A stretch of 64,000 bases of DNA from Pseudochrobactrum asaccharolyticum (GTDB lineage: Bacteria; Pseudomonadota; Alphaproteobacteria; Rhizobiales; Rhizobiaceae). Shown in pieces: positions 39,638-49,210 of the stretch (within the stretch, counting starts at the first letter, position 1; the number at the start of each line of letters is the position of its first letter). The stretch spans positions 595,436-659,435 of the forward strand of contig NZ_QNRH01000001.1 in assembly GCF_003314995.1 (NCBI RefSeq). Reading direction: 5' to 3'. A model generated the notes under the pieces. The model saw only the letters and a list, made by a program, of their open reading frames with translations, did no database searches and was not told the DNA's origin. The position numbers were made by a program, and so were the translations under genes.

Positions 39638-40279
39638 TTAATATGCTGCTGTGAAGCGCTGGCGGATATGTTTGCCTTGTTCTGCTTCATCAAGAATGGC
39701 GACGGCCAGATCGCCGACGGTGATTTTGCTTTCACCTTTGTCGTCAAAAACCGGAGAATCCTTACCAAGACGGAATGTGCCGGTGGCTTCCCCCGGAACC
39801 AGCAGAATGGCTGGTGAAACAAAAGACCAGTCCAGCGTATCTTCGGCTTTCAGATCATTGAGTGCCTGACGGGCACCCAGCGCACCTTCTTTATATTCAG
39901 CCGGAAACTCAGGGGAATCCACCAGCTGCTGACCGTTGATTTCGAGGCTGCCTGCGCCGCCGACTGCGATCAGACGCTTGATGCCAGCTTTCTTCACCGC
40001 TTCACTAATGGATTTGCTGCCCTTGATGTGAATATTGCGGATGTCAGCTTCCTGCCAGCCCGGATTATAGGCGGAGATCACCAGATCATGGCCTTTTAAA
40101 AGGGCAGCCAGTCCGTCCGTGTCCAGGACGTCAGCTTTCACCGCAGTGACATTGGCACTGGCAGCGATTTTCTCCGGATGGCGCACAAAAGCGCTGACCT
40201 GATGACCGCGTTTCACGGCTTCATTGAGCAGGGCTGTTCCGACATAACCGCTGGCGCCGATGATTGCAATTTTTGACAT
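39638..40279 (-). CDS. NAD(P)-binding Rossmann-fold oxidoreductase (NmrA/SDR-like)
   Basis: 213 aa with the N-terminal dinucleotide-binding motif GASGYVG (residues about 8-14) and an atypical extended-SDR fold like YwnB/NmrA proteins (VFVRHPEKI-, VISAYNPGW-, LIAVGGAGSLEI). Such proteins often sense or use NAD(P)H under electrophile stress; the substrate is unknown. It is divergent from an HxlR-family regulator gene, and the shared region has two palindromes, so it is probably the regulator's target. Confidence 0.85.
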   Translation of the reverse strand: MSKIAIIGASGYVGTALLNEAVKRGHQVSAFVRHPEKIAASANVTAVKADVLDTDGLAALLKGHDLVISAYNPGWQEADIRNIHIKGSKSISEAVKKAGIKRLIAVGGAGSLEINGQQLVDSPEFPAEYKEGALGARQALNDLKAEDTLDWSFVSPAILLVPGEATGTFRLGKDSPVFDDKGESKITVGDLAVAILDEAEQGKHIRQRFTAAY

Positions 40280-40323
40280 GATGCTTACCTCATACTATAA
40301 ATCTGAGAATTATTTTTAATCAG

Positions 40324-40406
40324 GTTACGATAGGTAACTATGTAATATGCTTTTAAAGGGCTGTGAAGAATGCACTTTAAAGTTGGCAGGTTACATCAAA
40401 GTAACC
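40324..40406. promoter_or_regulatory. Two operator-like palindromes for the HxlR regulator
   Basis: GTTAC-N5-GTAAC at 40324-40338 and GGTTAC-N6-GTAACC at 40389-40406 share the same half-site, 65 bp apart, in the space between the divergent oxidoreductase and HxlR genes. HxlR-family dimers bind such sites. Confidence 0.6.
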
Positions 40407-40456
40407 ACCTGTTCTGCTGTAAATGCAGGTTTATTATGGTGATGGACAGGAGAAGG

Positions 40457-40915
40457 ATGAAGGCAATGGCATCTCAAACCAAGGCTATGCAGAAAAAAAT
40501 ATCTGTCGTGGATAGTGATGAAACTCAAAAAACTGTCCCGCTGCTGGCAGACACCGCCGGATTCGCAACGAATGAAGACGGCACTTGTCCGATCCGCGAA
40601 GTTCTGGATCGCGTTGGGGATACATGGAGCCTGCTGGTTATTCTCAATTTGCAACAGGGCACAGTGCGGTTCAATGCGTTGCGCCGTCTGATTGAAGGTA
40701 TTTCGCAACGTATGCTGACAGTGACTTTGCGCTCATTGGAGCGTGACGGTTTGGTGTTGCGTATTGTGCGCCCGACTTCGCCGCCGGAAGTGGAATATTC
40801 GCTGACGCCGCTTGGTATGTCGCTGGCCAAGCCGATTGATGGTCTGGGGCAATGGGCCGTTGATAATCGTCATATGATGCGCGAAGAGCGTGCGCGCTTT
40901 GATGCTCAACAGTGA
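40457..40915 (+). CDS. HxlR-family winged-helix transcriptional regulator
   Basis: 152 aa from the ATG at 40457, which follows AGGAGAAGG; an ATG at 40466 or one further upstream (40436) are alternatives. The HxlR core is clear: TCPIREVLDRVGDTWSLLVILNL, then RFNALRRLIEGISQRMLTVTLRSLERDGLV (recognition helix) and the wing VEYSLTPLG. A single Cys (in CPIREV) at the usual sensing position suggests a thiol- or electrophile-responsive switch as in HypR/QorR. It likely controls the divergent oxidoreductase and itself. Confidence 0.9.
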   Translation: MKAMASQTKAMQKKISVVDSDETQKTVPLLADTAGFATNEDGTCPIREVLDRVGDTWSLLVILNLQQGTVRFNALRRLIEGISQRMLTVTLRSLERDGLVLRIVRPTSPPEVEYSLTPLGMSLAKPIDGLGQWAVDNRHMMREERARFDAQQ

Positions 40916-40968
40916 TGAGACCGGTATTTCACTCTTAAGAATGTGGTTCGCTTTATATGCTGGTCAGC

Positions 40969-41277
40969 CTATTCGACATAAAACAGCAAAAGCAATGCAA
41001 TCAGCATGGCCGGCATAAGGCATAGCGCAGACATGTTCAGAATTGCGGACACCGGCTGCTGCAATGATGCATTCTTTTTATAGCGTGCAGATGCTTGGAA
41101 CGACTTTACACATTGGTAGATAACCAGATAGCCGCCCATGGTGATCAGTCCGAGTGTCCAGCCTGACAGAATAGTTTGTGTCGGCTGTCCCGGAACGCCG
41201 ATGATCCACGGAATAATCAGAAGTCCGCAAATAGCTGCAATCAAATCCGGATAGAAGCGTATAATGAGTTTTGTCAT
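40969..41277 (-). CDS. Small membrane protein of unknown function
   Basis: From the ATG at 41277 it is 102 aa (MTKLIIRFYPDLIAAICGLL...) with three hydrophobic segments (about residues 9-28, 42-60 and 82-100). The frame stays open up to a GTG at 41454 with a Cys-rich stretch, but that part does not look like a conserved leader and AAGGAG there is too close to the GTG. No family recognised. It faces the HxlR gene tail to tail. Confidence 0.5.
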   Translation of the reverse strand: MTKLIIRFYPDLIAAICGLLIIPWIIGVPGQPTQTILSGWTLGLITMGGYLVIYQCVKSFQASARYKKNASLQQPVSAILNMSALCLMPAMLIALLLLFYVE

Positions 41278-41649
41278 ATTCAGATGATCTCTGTCCGGAC
41301 GCATTTTGAAATCTGTGCTATCGGTTTTGAACTGAAAATTAGAACCATACAAGCAGCTATAGCCGTAGCGTGCTCCGGTTTTGCCGATATTCGGCGATTT
41401 AGCATTTGATTTGCAGCAGTCTGAGCCACAGGCCTTGACAACAACGGCTCCCACTCCTTAAAAGCCGCTCAGGATTTCAGGGCATCTTCGCAGATTCCCT
41501 GTATCTGTAGACGTGTCCCGTGAATAATTGCCTCATTCGCTGTTGCAATGTTCTGTCAGTCTTCTCAATGAGAGGACAGAGGAGGGCGCGTTTCCTTCGA
41601 GCGAGGCAGATAAGCTGCCGCGCCGGTATCACTTATAAAGGGAAATGCG

Positions 41650-42267
41650 ATGAGTAAGCGCGAATCTTCCAAATATAAAATTGACCGCCGTCTTGGCGAA
41701 AACATCTGGGGCCGTCCTAAATCCCCGGTAAACCGTCGTGAATACGGCCCAGGTCAGCACGGTCAGCGCCGTAAGGGCAAGCTCTCCGACTTCGGTATTC
41801 AGCTGCGCGCAAAGCAGAAGCTGAAAGGCTTCTACGGCGATATCTCCGAAAAGCAGTTCCGTAAAACTTACGAAGAAGCTGCTCGTCGTAAGGGCGATAC
41901 CGGTGAAAACCTGATCGGTCTGCTGGAAAGCCGTCTGGATGCAGTTGTATACCGCGCCAAGTTCGTACCGACCATCTTTGCTGCCCGTCAGTTCATCAAC
42001 CACGGTCACGTAAACGTAAACGGTCGTCGCGTTAACATTCAGTCCTACCGCCTGAAGGCTGGTGACGTTGTTGAAGTTCGCGAAAAGTCCAAGCAGCTGG
42101 TTATCGTTCTGGAAGCTATCCAGCTCGCAGAACGCGATGTTCCTGACTACATCGTTGCTGACCACGGCAAGCTGACTGCAACATACAGCCGCGTTCCAGG
42201 CCTGTCCGACGTTCCTTACGCCGTTCAGATGGAACCAAATCTGGTTGTTGAATATTACTCCCGTTAA
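41650..42267 (+). CDS. rpsD: 30S ribosomal protein S4
   Basis: S4 nucleates 16S rRNA folding in the 30S subunit. It is 205 aa, standard length, starting [21 protein letters not shown]. The S4 N-terminal domain and the S4 RNA-binding domain ([36 protein letters not shown]) are intact. It is monocistronic here, outside the alpha operon, as in other Rhizobiales, with a 195-bp leader and its own terminator. Confidence 0.98.
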   Translation: MSKRESSKYKIDRRLGENIWGRPKSPVNRREYGPGQHGQRRKGKLSDFGIQLRAKQKLKGFYGDISEKQFRKTYEEAARRKGDTGENLIGLLESRLDAVVYRAKFVPTIFAARQFINHGHVNVNGRRVNIQSYRLKAGDVVEVREKSKQLVIVLEAIQLAERDVPDYIVADHGKLTATYSRVPGLSDVPYAVQMEPNLVVEYYSR

Positions 42268-42304
42268 TCGTGAGTATGGCGGAGTTATCCGCTGTGAAAT
42301 CAGA

Positions 42305-42338
42305 GCCGCTGCGATATTTCGCGGCGGCTTTTTTGTTT
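42305..42338 (+). terminator. Intrinsic terminator of rpsD
   Basis: 10-bp stem GCCGCTGCGA/TCGCGGCGGC (one T-G) with loop TATT and six T. Confidence 0.92.
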
Positions 42339-42424
42339 TGGATAAGCCATCTTCCCCTTTCATCAGGGGGCTGCCTTATGTATTGTCACGCAAACTGTAA
42401 GAAAAAAATCTGGAGTGCAGGTCT

Positions 42425-42967
42425 ATGGCAGGCTCAGTCAATAAAGTTATTCTCGTTGGTAATCTCGGAGCGGATCCTGAAATCCGTCGTCTGAATTCCG
42501 GTGAGCCGGTTGCAAATCTGCGTATCGCGACATCCGAAAGCTGGCGCGACCGCCAGAGCGGTGAGCGCAAAGATAAAACCGAATGGCACAGCGTTGTGAT
42601 TTTCAACGAAAATCTGGCCAAGGTTGCAGAACAGTACCTGAAAAAAGGCGCGAAAGTTTACATCGAAGGTCAGCTGCAGACCCGTAAATGGACCGACCAG
42701 AACGGCAATGATAAATACACGACTGAAATCGTGTTGCAGAAATTCCGTGGTGAATTGCAGATGCTTGACAGCCGTGGTGAAGGTGGCGGCGGCGGTGGCC
42801 GTTTTGAAGGTAGCGGCAGCGGCGGCGATCGTTTTAGCGGCGGTTCATCCCGTGGCGGTGATTACGGCGGCAACAATAATAGCGGCGGTAATGATTTTGG
42901 CCGTTCCAGCCCGCAGCAGCAGTCCGGCGGTTTCAGCCATGATCTGGACGATGATATCCCGTTTTGA
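42425..42967 (+). CDS. ssb: Single-stranded DNA-binding protein
   Basis: Coats single-stranded DNA in replication and repair. It is 180 aa: an N-terminal OB fold ([21 protein letters not shown]..., [22 protein letters not shown]), a Gly/Ser-rich linker (residues about 117-165) and the protein-interaction tail DLDDDIPF. The ATG has GGAG upstream. I see no LexA box in the short upstream region, unlike ssb in some alphaproteobacteria where it is shared with uvrA. Confidence 0.98.
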   Translation: MAGSVNKVILVGNLGADPEIRRLNSGEPVANLRIATSESWRDRQSGERKDKTEWHSVVIFNENLAKVAEQYLKKGAKVYIEGQLQTRKWTDQNGNDKYTTEIVLQKFRGELQMLDSRGEGGGGGGRFEGSGSGGDRFSGGSSRGGDYGGNNNSGGNDFGRSSPQQQSGGFSHDLDDDIPF

Positions 42968-42984
42968 GACTATCGATTTCAAAG

Positions 42985-43013
42985 AAAAGCCCGCGTTTAT
43001 CGCGGGCTTTTTG
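42985..43013 (+). terminator. Intrinsic terminator of ssb
   Basis: 11-bp stem AAAAGCCCGCG/CGCGGGCTTTT with 5-nt loop and T-tail; the A-run on the other side also allows use by marC. Confidence 0.92.
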
Positions 43014-43017
43014 TTGT

Positions 43018-43650
43018 TCAGGCTCCGGTGATCAGAGAGCGGACACCATCAGCGACAAATTGCACTGCCAAAGCCGCAAGGATCACGCCGAGCAGGCGGG
43101 TGAGGATGGAGCGGCCTGTTTCCCCTAAAAAGCGGTCAACGCGCTCTGCGAGCAAAAATACGACATAGGAAATCAGAATACAGGCAAGCAAAATGCCGAG
43201 AAGTGCCAGTCTGGTACCTATGGTCGGGAAGCTGCCGCCGAGCAGTACTGTAGCGGAGATCGCGCCCGGACCTGCAATCAGCGGAATGGCCAGCGGGAAG
43301 GCAGCCACATTGCGGATATGGTCTTTGGTAATTGCAACCGTTGCGCTTTTCTCATGGCGCTCCTGACGGCGCTCAAAAATCATTTCAAAAGCAATCCAGA
43401 ACAGCAGTAAGCCACCGGCAACGCGGAAAGCGCCAAGTGTAATGCCGAACATCATCAGAATTTGTGCGCCGGCAATGGCGAAAAGTGCCAGAATGATAAA
43501 GCCGATAATGCTGGCGCGCTTGGCGACCTGCGCCCGTTCACGGCGATCCATACCGGTGGTAACCGCCAGAAACAGCGGCGCAAGACCCGGCGGATCAATG
43601 GTGACGAGCAATGTGACAAAGGCGCTGAATAGACTGTCGTAAAAGCTCAT
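43018..43650 (-). CDS. MarC-family integral membrane protein
   Basis: 210 aa from the ATG at 43650 (MSFYDSLFSAFVTLLVTIDPPG), preceded by GGGGA. Six membrane helices and the family motifs IDPPGLAPLFLAVT and PLAIPLIAGPGAIS are present. The family was once linked to multiple antibiotic resistance but its function is unknown. It is divergent from gyrA and convergent with ssb. A perfect 17-bp inverted repeat lies in the gap to gyrA. Confidence 0.9.
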   Translation of the reverse strand: MSFYDSLFSAFVTLLVTIDPPGLAPLFLAVTTGMDRRERAQVAKRASIIGFIILALFAIAGAQILMMFGITLGAFRVAGGLLLFWIAFEMIFERRQERHEKSATVAITKDHIRNVAAFPLAIPLIAGPGAISATVLLGGSFPTIGTRLALLGILLACILISYVVFLLAERVDRFLGETGRSILTRLLGVILAALAVQFVADGVRSLITGA

Positions 43651-43797
43651 CTGTGTCCCCGTTCTTACGTTTATGGTGCTATTACCATGATTATGCATGG
43701 CTTTATGTTACCTGTGCAAGATGTGTTATTGCACAGTGTGCTCTGGTCTGCGAACGGTCTGAAATACCGATATGACGGCTTGTTTTTACTGTTCGTG

Positions 43798-43838
43798 CAA
43801 ATAAGCACGGATTTGCCTTTTAAATCCGTGCTTATTTG
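43798..43838. repeat. 17-bp perfect inverted repeat upstream of gyrA
   Basis: Arms 43798-43814 and 43822-43838 (CAAATAAGCACGGATTT and complement) flank a 7-nt loop in the marC-gyrA divergent region. No T-run follows. It may be an operator, a cruciform or a leader hairpin. Confidence 0.75.
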
Positions 43839-43928
43839 CCTTTGTGATGGAAAAACTGCACATTTGATGTGTATGAAAGCCGCTGCGTGGCAGTCGAAAT
43901 TTCGTGATTTTGATGTTATGGGATAGAG

Positions 43929-43934
43929 TATAAT
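43929..43934 (+). promoter_or_regulatory. Candidate gyrA -10 element
   Basis: A perfect TATAAT, 42 bp before the GTG start; no good -35 hexamer is seen at the right distance, so this is tentative. Confidence 0.3.
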
Positions 43935-43975
43935 CAACCAAAACTAATCGATTCTTTACGAAAGATATTTGAATA

Positions 43976-46777
43976 GTGACAGACCTTACTCCGCCGCCCG
44001 GTTCAGACGAATTTAACGGTATTGAACCGATTTCTATTGTGGAGGAGATGCAGCGGTCCTACCTCGATTACGCGATGAGCGTTATCGTCAGCCGCGCGCT
44101 TCCTGATGTTCGTGACGGGTTGAAGCCGGTTCACCGGCGTATTCTCCATGCCATGAATGAAATGGGGCTTGCCTGGAACCGCTCCTACCGTAAATCTGCC
44201 GGTGTCGTCGGTGAAGTGATGGGTAAATACCATCCGCATGGTGACGCCTCGATTTATGACGCATTGGTGCGTATGGCGCAGGACTTTTCCATGCGCGAGC
44301 CGCTGGTTGACGGGCAGGGGAACTTCGGTTCTGTTGACGGCGACAGTGCTGCGGCGATGCGTTATACCGAGTGCCGTCTGGAAAAAGTTTCCTCGGTTCT
44401 GCTCGAAGATATCGACAAAGATACAGTTGATTTTCAGGACAACTATGATGGCCGCGAACAGGAGCCTAAAGTGCTTCCGGCGCGCTATCCGAACCTGCTG
44501 GTCAATGGTTCCGGCGGTATTGCCGTTGGTATGGCCACCAATATTCCGCCGCATAACTTAGGTGAAGTGATCAATGGCTGTATTGCCCTGATCGACAATC
44601 CTGAAATGTCGCTGGAAGAGATGATTGAGATCATTCCGGGGCCGGATTTCCCGACCGGTGGTCTGATTCTCGGCCGTGCAGGCATTTATTCTGCTTACAG
44701 CACCGGTCGCGGTTCTGTGCTGATGCGCGGTCGTGTGGCAATTGAACCAATGCGCAATGACCGTGAATCCATCGTGATCACGGAAATTCCGTATCAGGTC
44801 AATAAAGCGACCATGATTGAGAAAATGGCTGAACTGGTGCGCGACAAGCGTATCGAGGGCATTTCCGATCTGCGTGACGAGTCCGACCGTGAAGGTTACC
44901 GCGTTGTTGTTGAACTCAAGCGCGATGCCAATGCGGATGTGGTGCTGAATCAGCTGTATCGTTATACACCGCTGCAGACCTCTTTCGGCTGCAATATGGT
45001 GGCACTGAATGGCGGTAAGCCGCAGCTGCTGACACTGATGGAAGTGCTGAATGCATTCGTGCATTTCCGTGAGGAAGTTGTCAGCCGCCGCACCAAGTTC
45101 CTGCTCAATAAAGCCCGCGAACGCGCGCATGTTTTGGTTGGTCTGGCGATTGCTGTTGCCAATATCGACGAAATTATTGCGCTGATCCGCCGTGCGCCGG
45201 ATCCGGCAACTGCGCGTGAGCAGCTGATGACACGCCGCTGGCCGGCTGCTGATATTGCACCGCTGATCCGTCTGATTGACGATCCGCGCCATGTGCTGAA
45301 CGACGATAACACTTATAATCTGTCGGAAGAGCAGGCGCGTGCAATTCTGGAACTGCGTTTGCAGCGCCTGACAGCTCTTGGTCGTGACGAAATCGCTGAT
45401 GAACTCAACAAGATCGGCGAAGAAATCAAAGATTATCTGGCAATTCTCGCATCGCGTGAGCGCATTCTGTCCATCGTTAAGGATGAAATGGCTGCGGTTC
45501 GTGATGAATTTGCTACGCCGCGCCGTACAGAACTGACACTCGGCGGCGCCGATATGGACGATGAAGACCTCATCGCCCGTGAAGATATGGTGGTTACCGT
45601 CAGCCACGCCGGTTACATCAAACGCGTACCGCTGAACACTTATCGTGCGCAGCGCCGTGGCGGTAAAGGCCGTTCAGGTATGGCGACAAAGGACGAGGAT
45701 TTCGTTACCCGTCTGTTCGTAGCCAATACCCATACACCGGTGCTGTTCTTCTCCTCACGCGGTATTGTTTATAAAGAAAAAGTCTGGCGTCTGCCGGTCG
45801 GTACGCCGCAGTCTCGCGGTAAGGCATTGATTAATATGCTGCCTTTGCAGCAGGGTGAGCGTATCACCACGATCATGCCATTGCCTGAGGATGAGGCAAG
45901 CTGGGCAGAACTTGACGTGATGTTCGCGACAACACGCGGAACAGTGCGTCGTAACAAGTTGTCTGATTTCGTTCAGGTAAACCGCAATGGTAAGATTGCG
46001 ATGAAGCTGGAAGAAGAAGGCGATGAAATCCTCTCGGTTGATACTTGTACGGTCAATGATGACGTGCTGCTCACCGCTGCCGGTGGCCAGTGTATCCGTT
46101 TCCGTGTGGATGATGTTCGTGTCTTTGCCGGTCGTAATTCGATTGGTGTGCGCGGTATCAATCTGGCCGATGGCGATAAAGTTATCTCCATGGCTATTCT
46201 TGAGCATGTGGAAGCAACACCGGCCGAGCGTACAGCCTATCTGAAGCGCGCAATTGCGGAACGCCGCAGCCTTGGCTCGGACGATGTGGAAGATATCGCA
46301 GTCGTCGGTGAAGACGTGACCGAAGATACGGAGCTGAATGACGAGCGCTATGAAGAGCTGAAAGCCCATGAGCAGACTGTTCTGACAGTCAGCGAATTCG
46401 GTTACGGCAAGCGTTCTTCTTCCTATGAATTCCGTATTTCTGGTCGTGGCGGTAAAGGTATCCGTGCAACTGATACATCGAAAGCCGATGAGATCGGTGC
46501 GCTGGTTGCGCTCTTCCCGGTTGAAGCAAGCGACCAGATTCTGCTGGTTTCGGATGGCGGTCAGCTGATCCGCGTTCCGGTTGGCGGTATTCGTATTGCC
46601 GGTCGTTCCACCAAGGGTGTGACAATCTTCAATACCGCTGACGGTGAAAAGGTTGTGTCGGTAGAACGTATTACTGAAACCGATGATGAAGAGGATGAAA
46701 CCTCGGAAACAGCCGGTGATCAGACACCGGTTCAGGAAACTGCCCCGACGGGTGGTGATGAACCTGTCGTTGAATAA
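43976..46777 (+). CDS. gyrA: DNA gyrase subunit A
   Basis: Breaks and rejoins DNA during negative supercoiling. It is 933 aa from a GTG start ([15 protein letters not shown]). The active-site Tyr is Tyr130 ([10 protein letters not shown]), and six beta-pinwheel repeats with the GyrA box (QRRGGKG) form the C-terminal domain, ending in an acidic tail. In the quinolone region the sequence is [10 protein letters not shown]: Ala91 replaces the Ser at E. coli position 83 while Asp95 (E. coli 87) is kept. That Ala is reported as natural in Bartonella relatives and lowers quinolone susceptibility. Confidence 0.98.
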   Translation: MTDLTPPPGSDEFNGIEPISIVEEMQRSYLDYAMSVIVSRALPDVRDGLKPVHRRILHAMNEMGLAWNRSYRKSAGVVGEVMGKYHPHGDASIYDALVRMAQDFSMREPLVDGQGNFGSVDGDSAAAMRYTECRLEKVSSVLLEDIDKDTVDFQDNYDGREQEPKVLPARYPNLLVNGSGGIAVGMATNIPPHNLGEVINGCIALIDNPEMSLEEMIEIIPGPDFPTGGLILGRAGIYSAYSTGRGSVLMRGRVAIEPMRNDRESIVITEIPYQVNKATMIEKMAELVRDKRIEGISDLRDESDREGYRVVVELKRDANADVVLNQLYRYTPLQTSFGCNMVALNGGKPQLLTLMEVLNAFVHFREEVVSRRTKFLLNKARERAHVLVGLAIAVANIDEIIALIRRAPDPATAREQLMTRRWPAADIAPLIRLIDDPRHVLNDDNTYNLSEEQARAILELRLQRLTALGRDEIADELNKIGEEIKDYLAILASRERILSIVKDEMAAVRDEFATPRRTELTLGGADMDDEDLIAREDMVVTVSHAGYIKRVPLNTYRAQRRGGKGRSGMATKDEDFVTRLFVANTHTPVLFFSSRGIVYKEKVWRLPVGTPQSRGKALINMLPLQQGERITTIMPLPEDEASWAELDVMFATTRGTVRRNKLSDFVQVNRNGKIAMKLEEEGDEILSVDTCTVNDDVLLTAAGGQCIRFRVDDVRVFAGRNSIGVRGINLADGDKVISMAILEHVEATPAERTAYLKRAIAERRSLGSDDVEDIAVVGEDVTEDTELNDERYEELKAHEQTVLTVSEFGYGKRSSSYEFRISGRGGKGIRATDTSKADEIGALVALFPVEASDQILLVSDGGQLIRVPVGGIRIAGRSTKGVTIFNTADGEKVVSVERITETDDEEDETSETAGDQTPVQETAPTGGDEPVVE

Positions 46778-46790
46778 GCTTTAAAACAAA

Positions 46791-46822
46791 AACGCCTTGT
46801 CAATTTTGACAGGGCGTTTTTT
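46791..46822 (+). terminator. Intrinsic terminator of gyrA
   Basis: 12-bp stem (46791-46802, 46807-46818, with one T-G pair) followed by a T-run. Confidence 0.9.
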
Positions 46823-46840
46823 ATTACCATGACGACAAAG

Positions 46841-46870
46841 AAAAAAGGCGGTGTCTTCTCACACCGCCTT
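46841..46870 (-). terminator. Intrinsic terminator of the 59-residue membrane protein gene
   Basis: 10-bp stem AAGGCGGTGT/ACACCGCCTT (46845-46854, 46861-46870); on the minus strand it is followed by six T. It faces the gyrA terminator and supports a transcript arriving from the right. Confidence 0.85.
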
Positions 46871-46979
46871 GAATAAAAGCCTGGACTGGAGGTTCCGGCT
46901 GCAACTTCCCTCTAATCTAGAGGGGTATTTTGAATGTATTTAGGCCTGAATTGGGCAAAACCAAGATATCTCACTTTGT

Positions 46980-47159
46980 TCAGGCATGTGTAATGCGTTT
47001 TGATCGTGTGCCCCGTGCAACACGTCGCACGGAACGCAGGTCGAAAGCAGATTTCTGGTTGTTAAAACGTCTTGAAGCGCTTTCTTCGATCATCAGGATA
47101 ATGGCTGCAAACATCATCGCGACGATCATTGAGATTGCGAGAATAAATAGCATCATCAT
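46980..47159 (-). CDS. 59-residue membrane protein with basic tail
   Basis: Reads MMMLFILAISMIVAMMFAA... : one long hydrophobic helix (residues about 2-24), then a polar, strongly basic tail (SRRFNNQK, RSVRRVARGTRSKR). AAAGGA lies 5 nt before the ATG, and a good minus-strand terminator follows, so both ends of a gene are supported. Family not recognised. The tail would be cytoplasmic by the positive-inside rule and might bind nucleic acid or phospholipid; that is speculation. Confidence 0.65.
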   Translation of the reverse strand: MMMLFILAISMIVAMMFAAIILMIEESASRRFNNQKSAFDLRSVRRVARGTRSKRITHA

Positions 47160-47473
47160 AGTATCCTTTCGCTTATATTACGCACAAGCGAGACAAAGGT
47201 TGCATAAAAACTTTCATTTTATGGTATGGGGTAGCGATGAACGCCTTATGATGTTTGTATTATAGGCGCTTATCTGTGAACTCTTACTGACCGCCGCATT
47301 CATGCTAGGTTCACTTTGCTAATCCGTAAACTTGTGCTTTTGATGTAAGACTACGGCTTAGGCATCGCGCTCAAAATATTGAGGCGGCAGAAAATGGAGG
47401 CGGGGTAGTAAATGACGCAGACGCGCATTTTCTCCAAACCTCAGAGATCATGGGGGAGACTTCCTATTGCGTT
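47160..47473. other. Intergenic region
   Basis: 314 bp between two minus-strand genes. It presumably carries the promoter of the 59-residue protein gene. No hairpin or repeat stands out. A 36-codon plus-strand ORF (47412-47522) antisense to the next gene is not credible. Confidence 0.35.
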
Positions 47474-47857
47474 TCAAACAGGATTATATGCGTTGGATTT
47501 TGTGTCCCATTCTATCATATGATCCTCAACACGTACTGACCATTCACATCGGGGAAGAGCATGGCGTATTTCAGTCAAGCACTTAGACCAATGTTGCAGC
47601 CCTAATGGAATTGCATCATCCGTATTATCCGGAAGCTTTGTTGATCCGGAAAACACAATGCCTTTAGTGAAAAATGATCCGGCTTTTATATTGAACTCAT
47701 AATCAAAAGACTCCCAGTTAAGTCCGGTGCCCTCAAGAAGATATTGCTCCAATAGCTCATCAACTGAATATTTGTTGATTATGTTTTTTATTATTTCAAT
47801 CTCAGAGGGTGTTAATTGGGCTCTTTGTCTTGCAACGTAGTAAATTGAAACGCTCAT
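47474..47857 (-). CDS. Orphan hypothetical protein, 127 aa, AT-rich
   Basis: Starts MSVSIYYVARQRAQLTPSEIEIIKNIINKY with GAGGAAAA directly ahead of the ATG, a good ribosome-binding site. Soluble, mixed alpha/beta, acidic with several aromatic residues (NWESFDYEF, CEWSVRVEDHMIEWD). The size, composition and AT-rich codons recall orphan immunity proteins of contact-dependent or polymorphic toxin systems, but no toxin is near. I do not recognise a family. Probably horizontally acquired. Confidence 0.6.
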   Translation of the reverse strand: MSVSIYYVARQRAQLTPSEIEIIKNIINKYSVDELLEQYLLEGTGLNWESFDYEFNIKAGSFFTKGIVFSGSTKLPDNTDDAIPLGLQHWSKCLTEIRHALPRCEWSVRVEDHMIEWDTKSNAYNPV

Positions 47858-48091
47858 TTTTCCTCAAGCAGTCTTATGTTTGGAAATGGCATTATTAAAT
47901 TATATTCGGGAGTTGTCGCGTGCGACTTTAGCCGCAGCGATGCCATCACTTTGATGCGGAAATGAAAACAGTTGCGGTACAAGTTGTTTAACAGCTTTTC
48001 TTATGAATTAAGCCGTTTTTGCCGTTTGATTTAAACAGATGAACCACTTCCGTGATTGAAATCTCTGAAGAGAATGATTAACTCAGTAGCC

Positions 48092-48586
48092 ATGAAAACA
48101 GCTCTCTATGCAGGATCGTTTGATCCGGTCACCAATGGTCATCTAGATGTTCTGCGCGGAGCCCTCGGGCTTGCCGATAAGGTGATTGTTGCCATCGGCG
48201 TTCATCCGGGGAAAACTCCGATGTTTAGCTTTGAGGAACGTGTCGCTTTGTTGCGCGAGGCCGGAGAGCAGGCTTTCGGTTCCGATTACAGTCGTATTGA
48301 TTATACGAGTTTCAGTGGTCTGGTGGTTGATACGGCCAGAAGCCATAATGCAACGCTGATGATCCGCGGTTTGCGCGATGCCACAGATTTCGACTATGAA
48401 ATGCAGATGGCCGGTATGAATGCAGGCATGGTGCCGGAAATTCAGACCGTGTTTTTGCCTGCTTCCCCGCATGTGCGTTTTATTACTGCCACACTGGTAC
48501 GCCAGATTGCGGCAATGGGGGGCGATGTCAGCCGGTTTGTACCGCCTGTTATTGAAAACGCCCTTCGCACAAAGCTCAAAAAATAA
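48092..48586 (+). CDS. coaD: Phosphopantetheine adenylyltransferase
   Basis: Transfers AMP to 4'-phosphopantetheine, the penultimate step of CoA synthesis. From the ATG at 48092 it is 164 aa ([21 protein letters not shown]); the TNGHLD site corresponds to the nucleotidyltransferase HxGH motif, and the C-terminal [15 protein letters not shown] and ISS-like [10 protein letters not shown] are typical. An ATG at 48074 with GAAGAGA nearby is an alternative start; the chosen one matches the family N terminus. Confidence 0.95.
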   Translation: MKTALYAGSFDPVTNGHLDVLRGALGLADKVIVAIGVHPGKTPMFSFEERVALLREAGEQAFGSDYSRIDYTSFSGLVVDTARSHNATLMIRGLRDATDFDYEMQMAGMNAGMVPEIQTVFLPASPHVRFITATLVRQIAAMGGDVSRFVPPVIENALRTKLKK

Positions 48587-48610
48587 GATCAGCCTTAAAC
48601 AGGAAAAATC

Positions 48611-49210
48611 ATGTCCTTTTTGCGTAAATTACTGGCCGTCACGGCTTTTCTCGCATTTTCAGCCACAGCCGCATTACAGCCAGCCAATGCGCAGGCTGCT
48701 GATCCGGAAAACACCGTGGTTCTGACCCTGAAAGACGGCGATGTAACGATTGCATTGCGCCCTGATCTGGCACCGAAACATGCCGAACAGATCAAAAAGC
48801 TTGTACGTGACGGCGCTTACAACGGTGTTGTTTTCCATCGTGTGATTGACGGCTTCATGGCGCAGACCGGTGACGTGGAATTCGGCAATGCAGATAAGGG
48901 CTATAATCCGGGTCGTGCAGGCACCGGCGGTTCGTCTTACGGCAATATTCCGGCAGAATTCTCCAAAGAGCCTTTTGTTCGCGGCACAGTCGGCATGGCG
49001 CGCAGCTCATCCCCGAATTCTGCAAATTCGCAGTTTTTCATCATGTTTGATGAAGGCTCGTTCTTAAATGGTGAATATACCGTTGTCGGTCAGGTCACCA
49101 GCGGCATGGAAGTCGTCGATAAAATCAAAAAAGGCAGCAAATCTGCCAATGGTGCAGTTGATAATCCTGACCGTATCGTTAAAGCCATTGTTCTGGCTGA
49201 TCGTAAATAA
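48611..49210 (+). CDS. Periplasmic peptidyl-prolyl cis-trans isomerase (cyclophilin)
   Basis: 199 aa with a signal peptide (MSFLRKLLAVTAFLAFSATAALQPANAQA, cleavage after AQA), so exported. The cyclophilin domain has the catalytic FHRVIDGFMAQTGD (Arg) and SQFFIMF motifs. It catalyses proline isomerisation during folding in the periplasm. It is followed 163 bp later by the cytoplasmic paralogue, and both follow coaD in the same direction. Confidence 0.95.
   Translation: MSFLRKLLAVTAFLAFSATAALQPANAQAADPENTVVLTLKDGDVTIALRPDLAPKHAEQIKKLVRDGAYNGVVFHRVIDGFMAQTGDVEFGNADKGYNPGRAGTGGSSYGNIPAEFSKEPFVRGTVGMARSSSPNSANSQFFIMFDEGSFLNGEYTVVGQVTSGMEVVDKIKKGSKSANGAVDNPDRIVKAIVLADRK

Noticed and set aside
42268..42424. 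SOS box upstream of ssb
   Set aside because: No GAAC-N7-GAAC or GTTC-N7-GTTC is present in the gap.
47412..47522. 36-codon plus-strand ORF
   Set aside because: It overlaps the 3' end of the minus-strand 127-aa gene and has no similarity or separate promoter; GGAGG is too far from its ATG.
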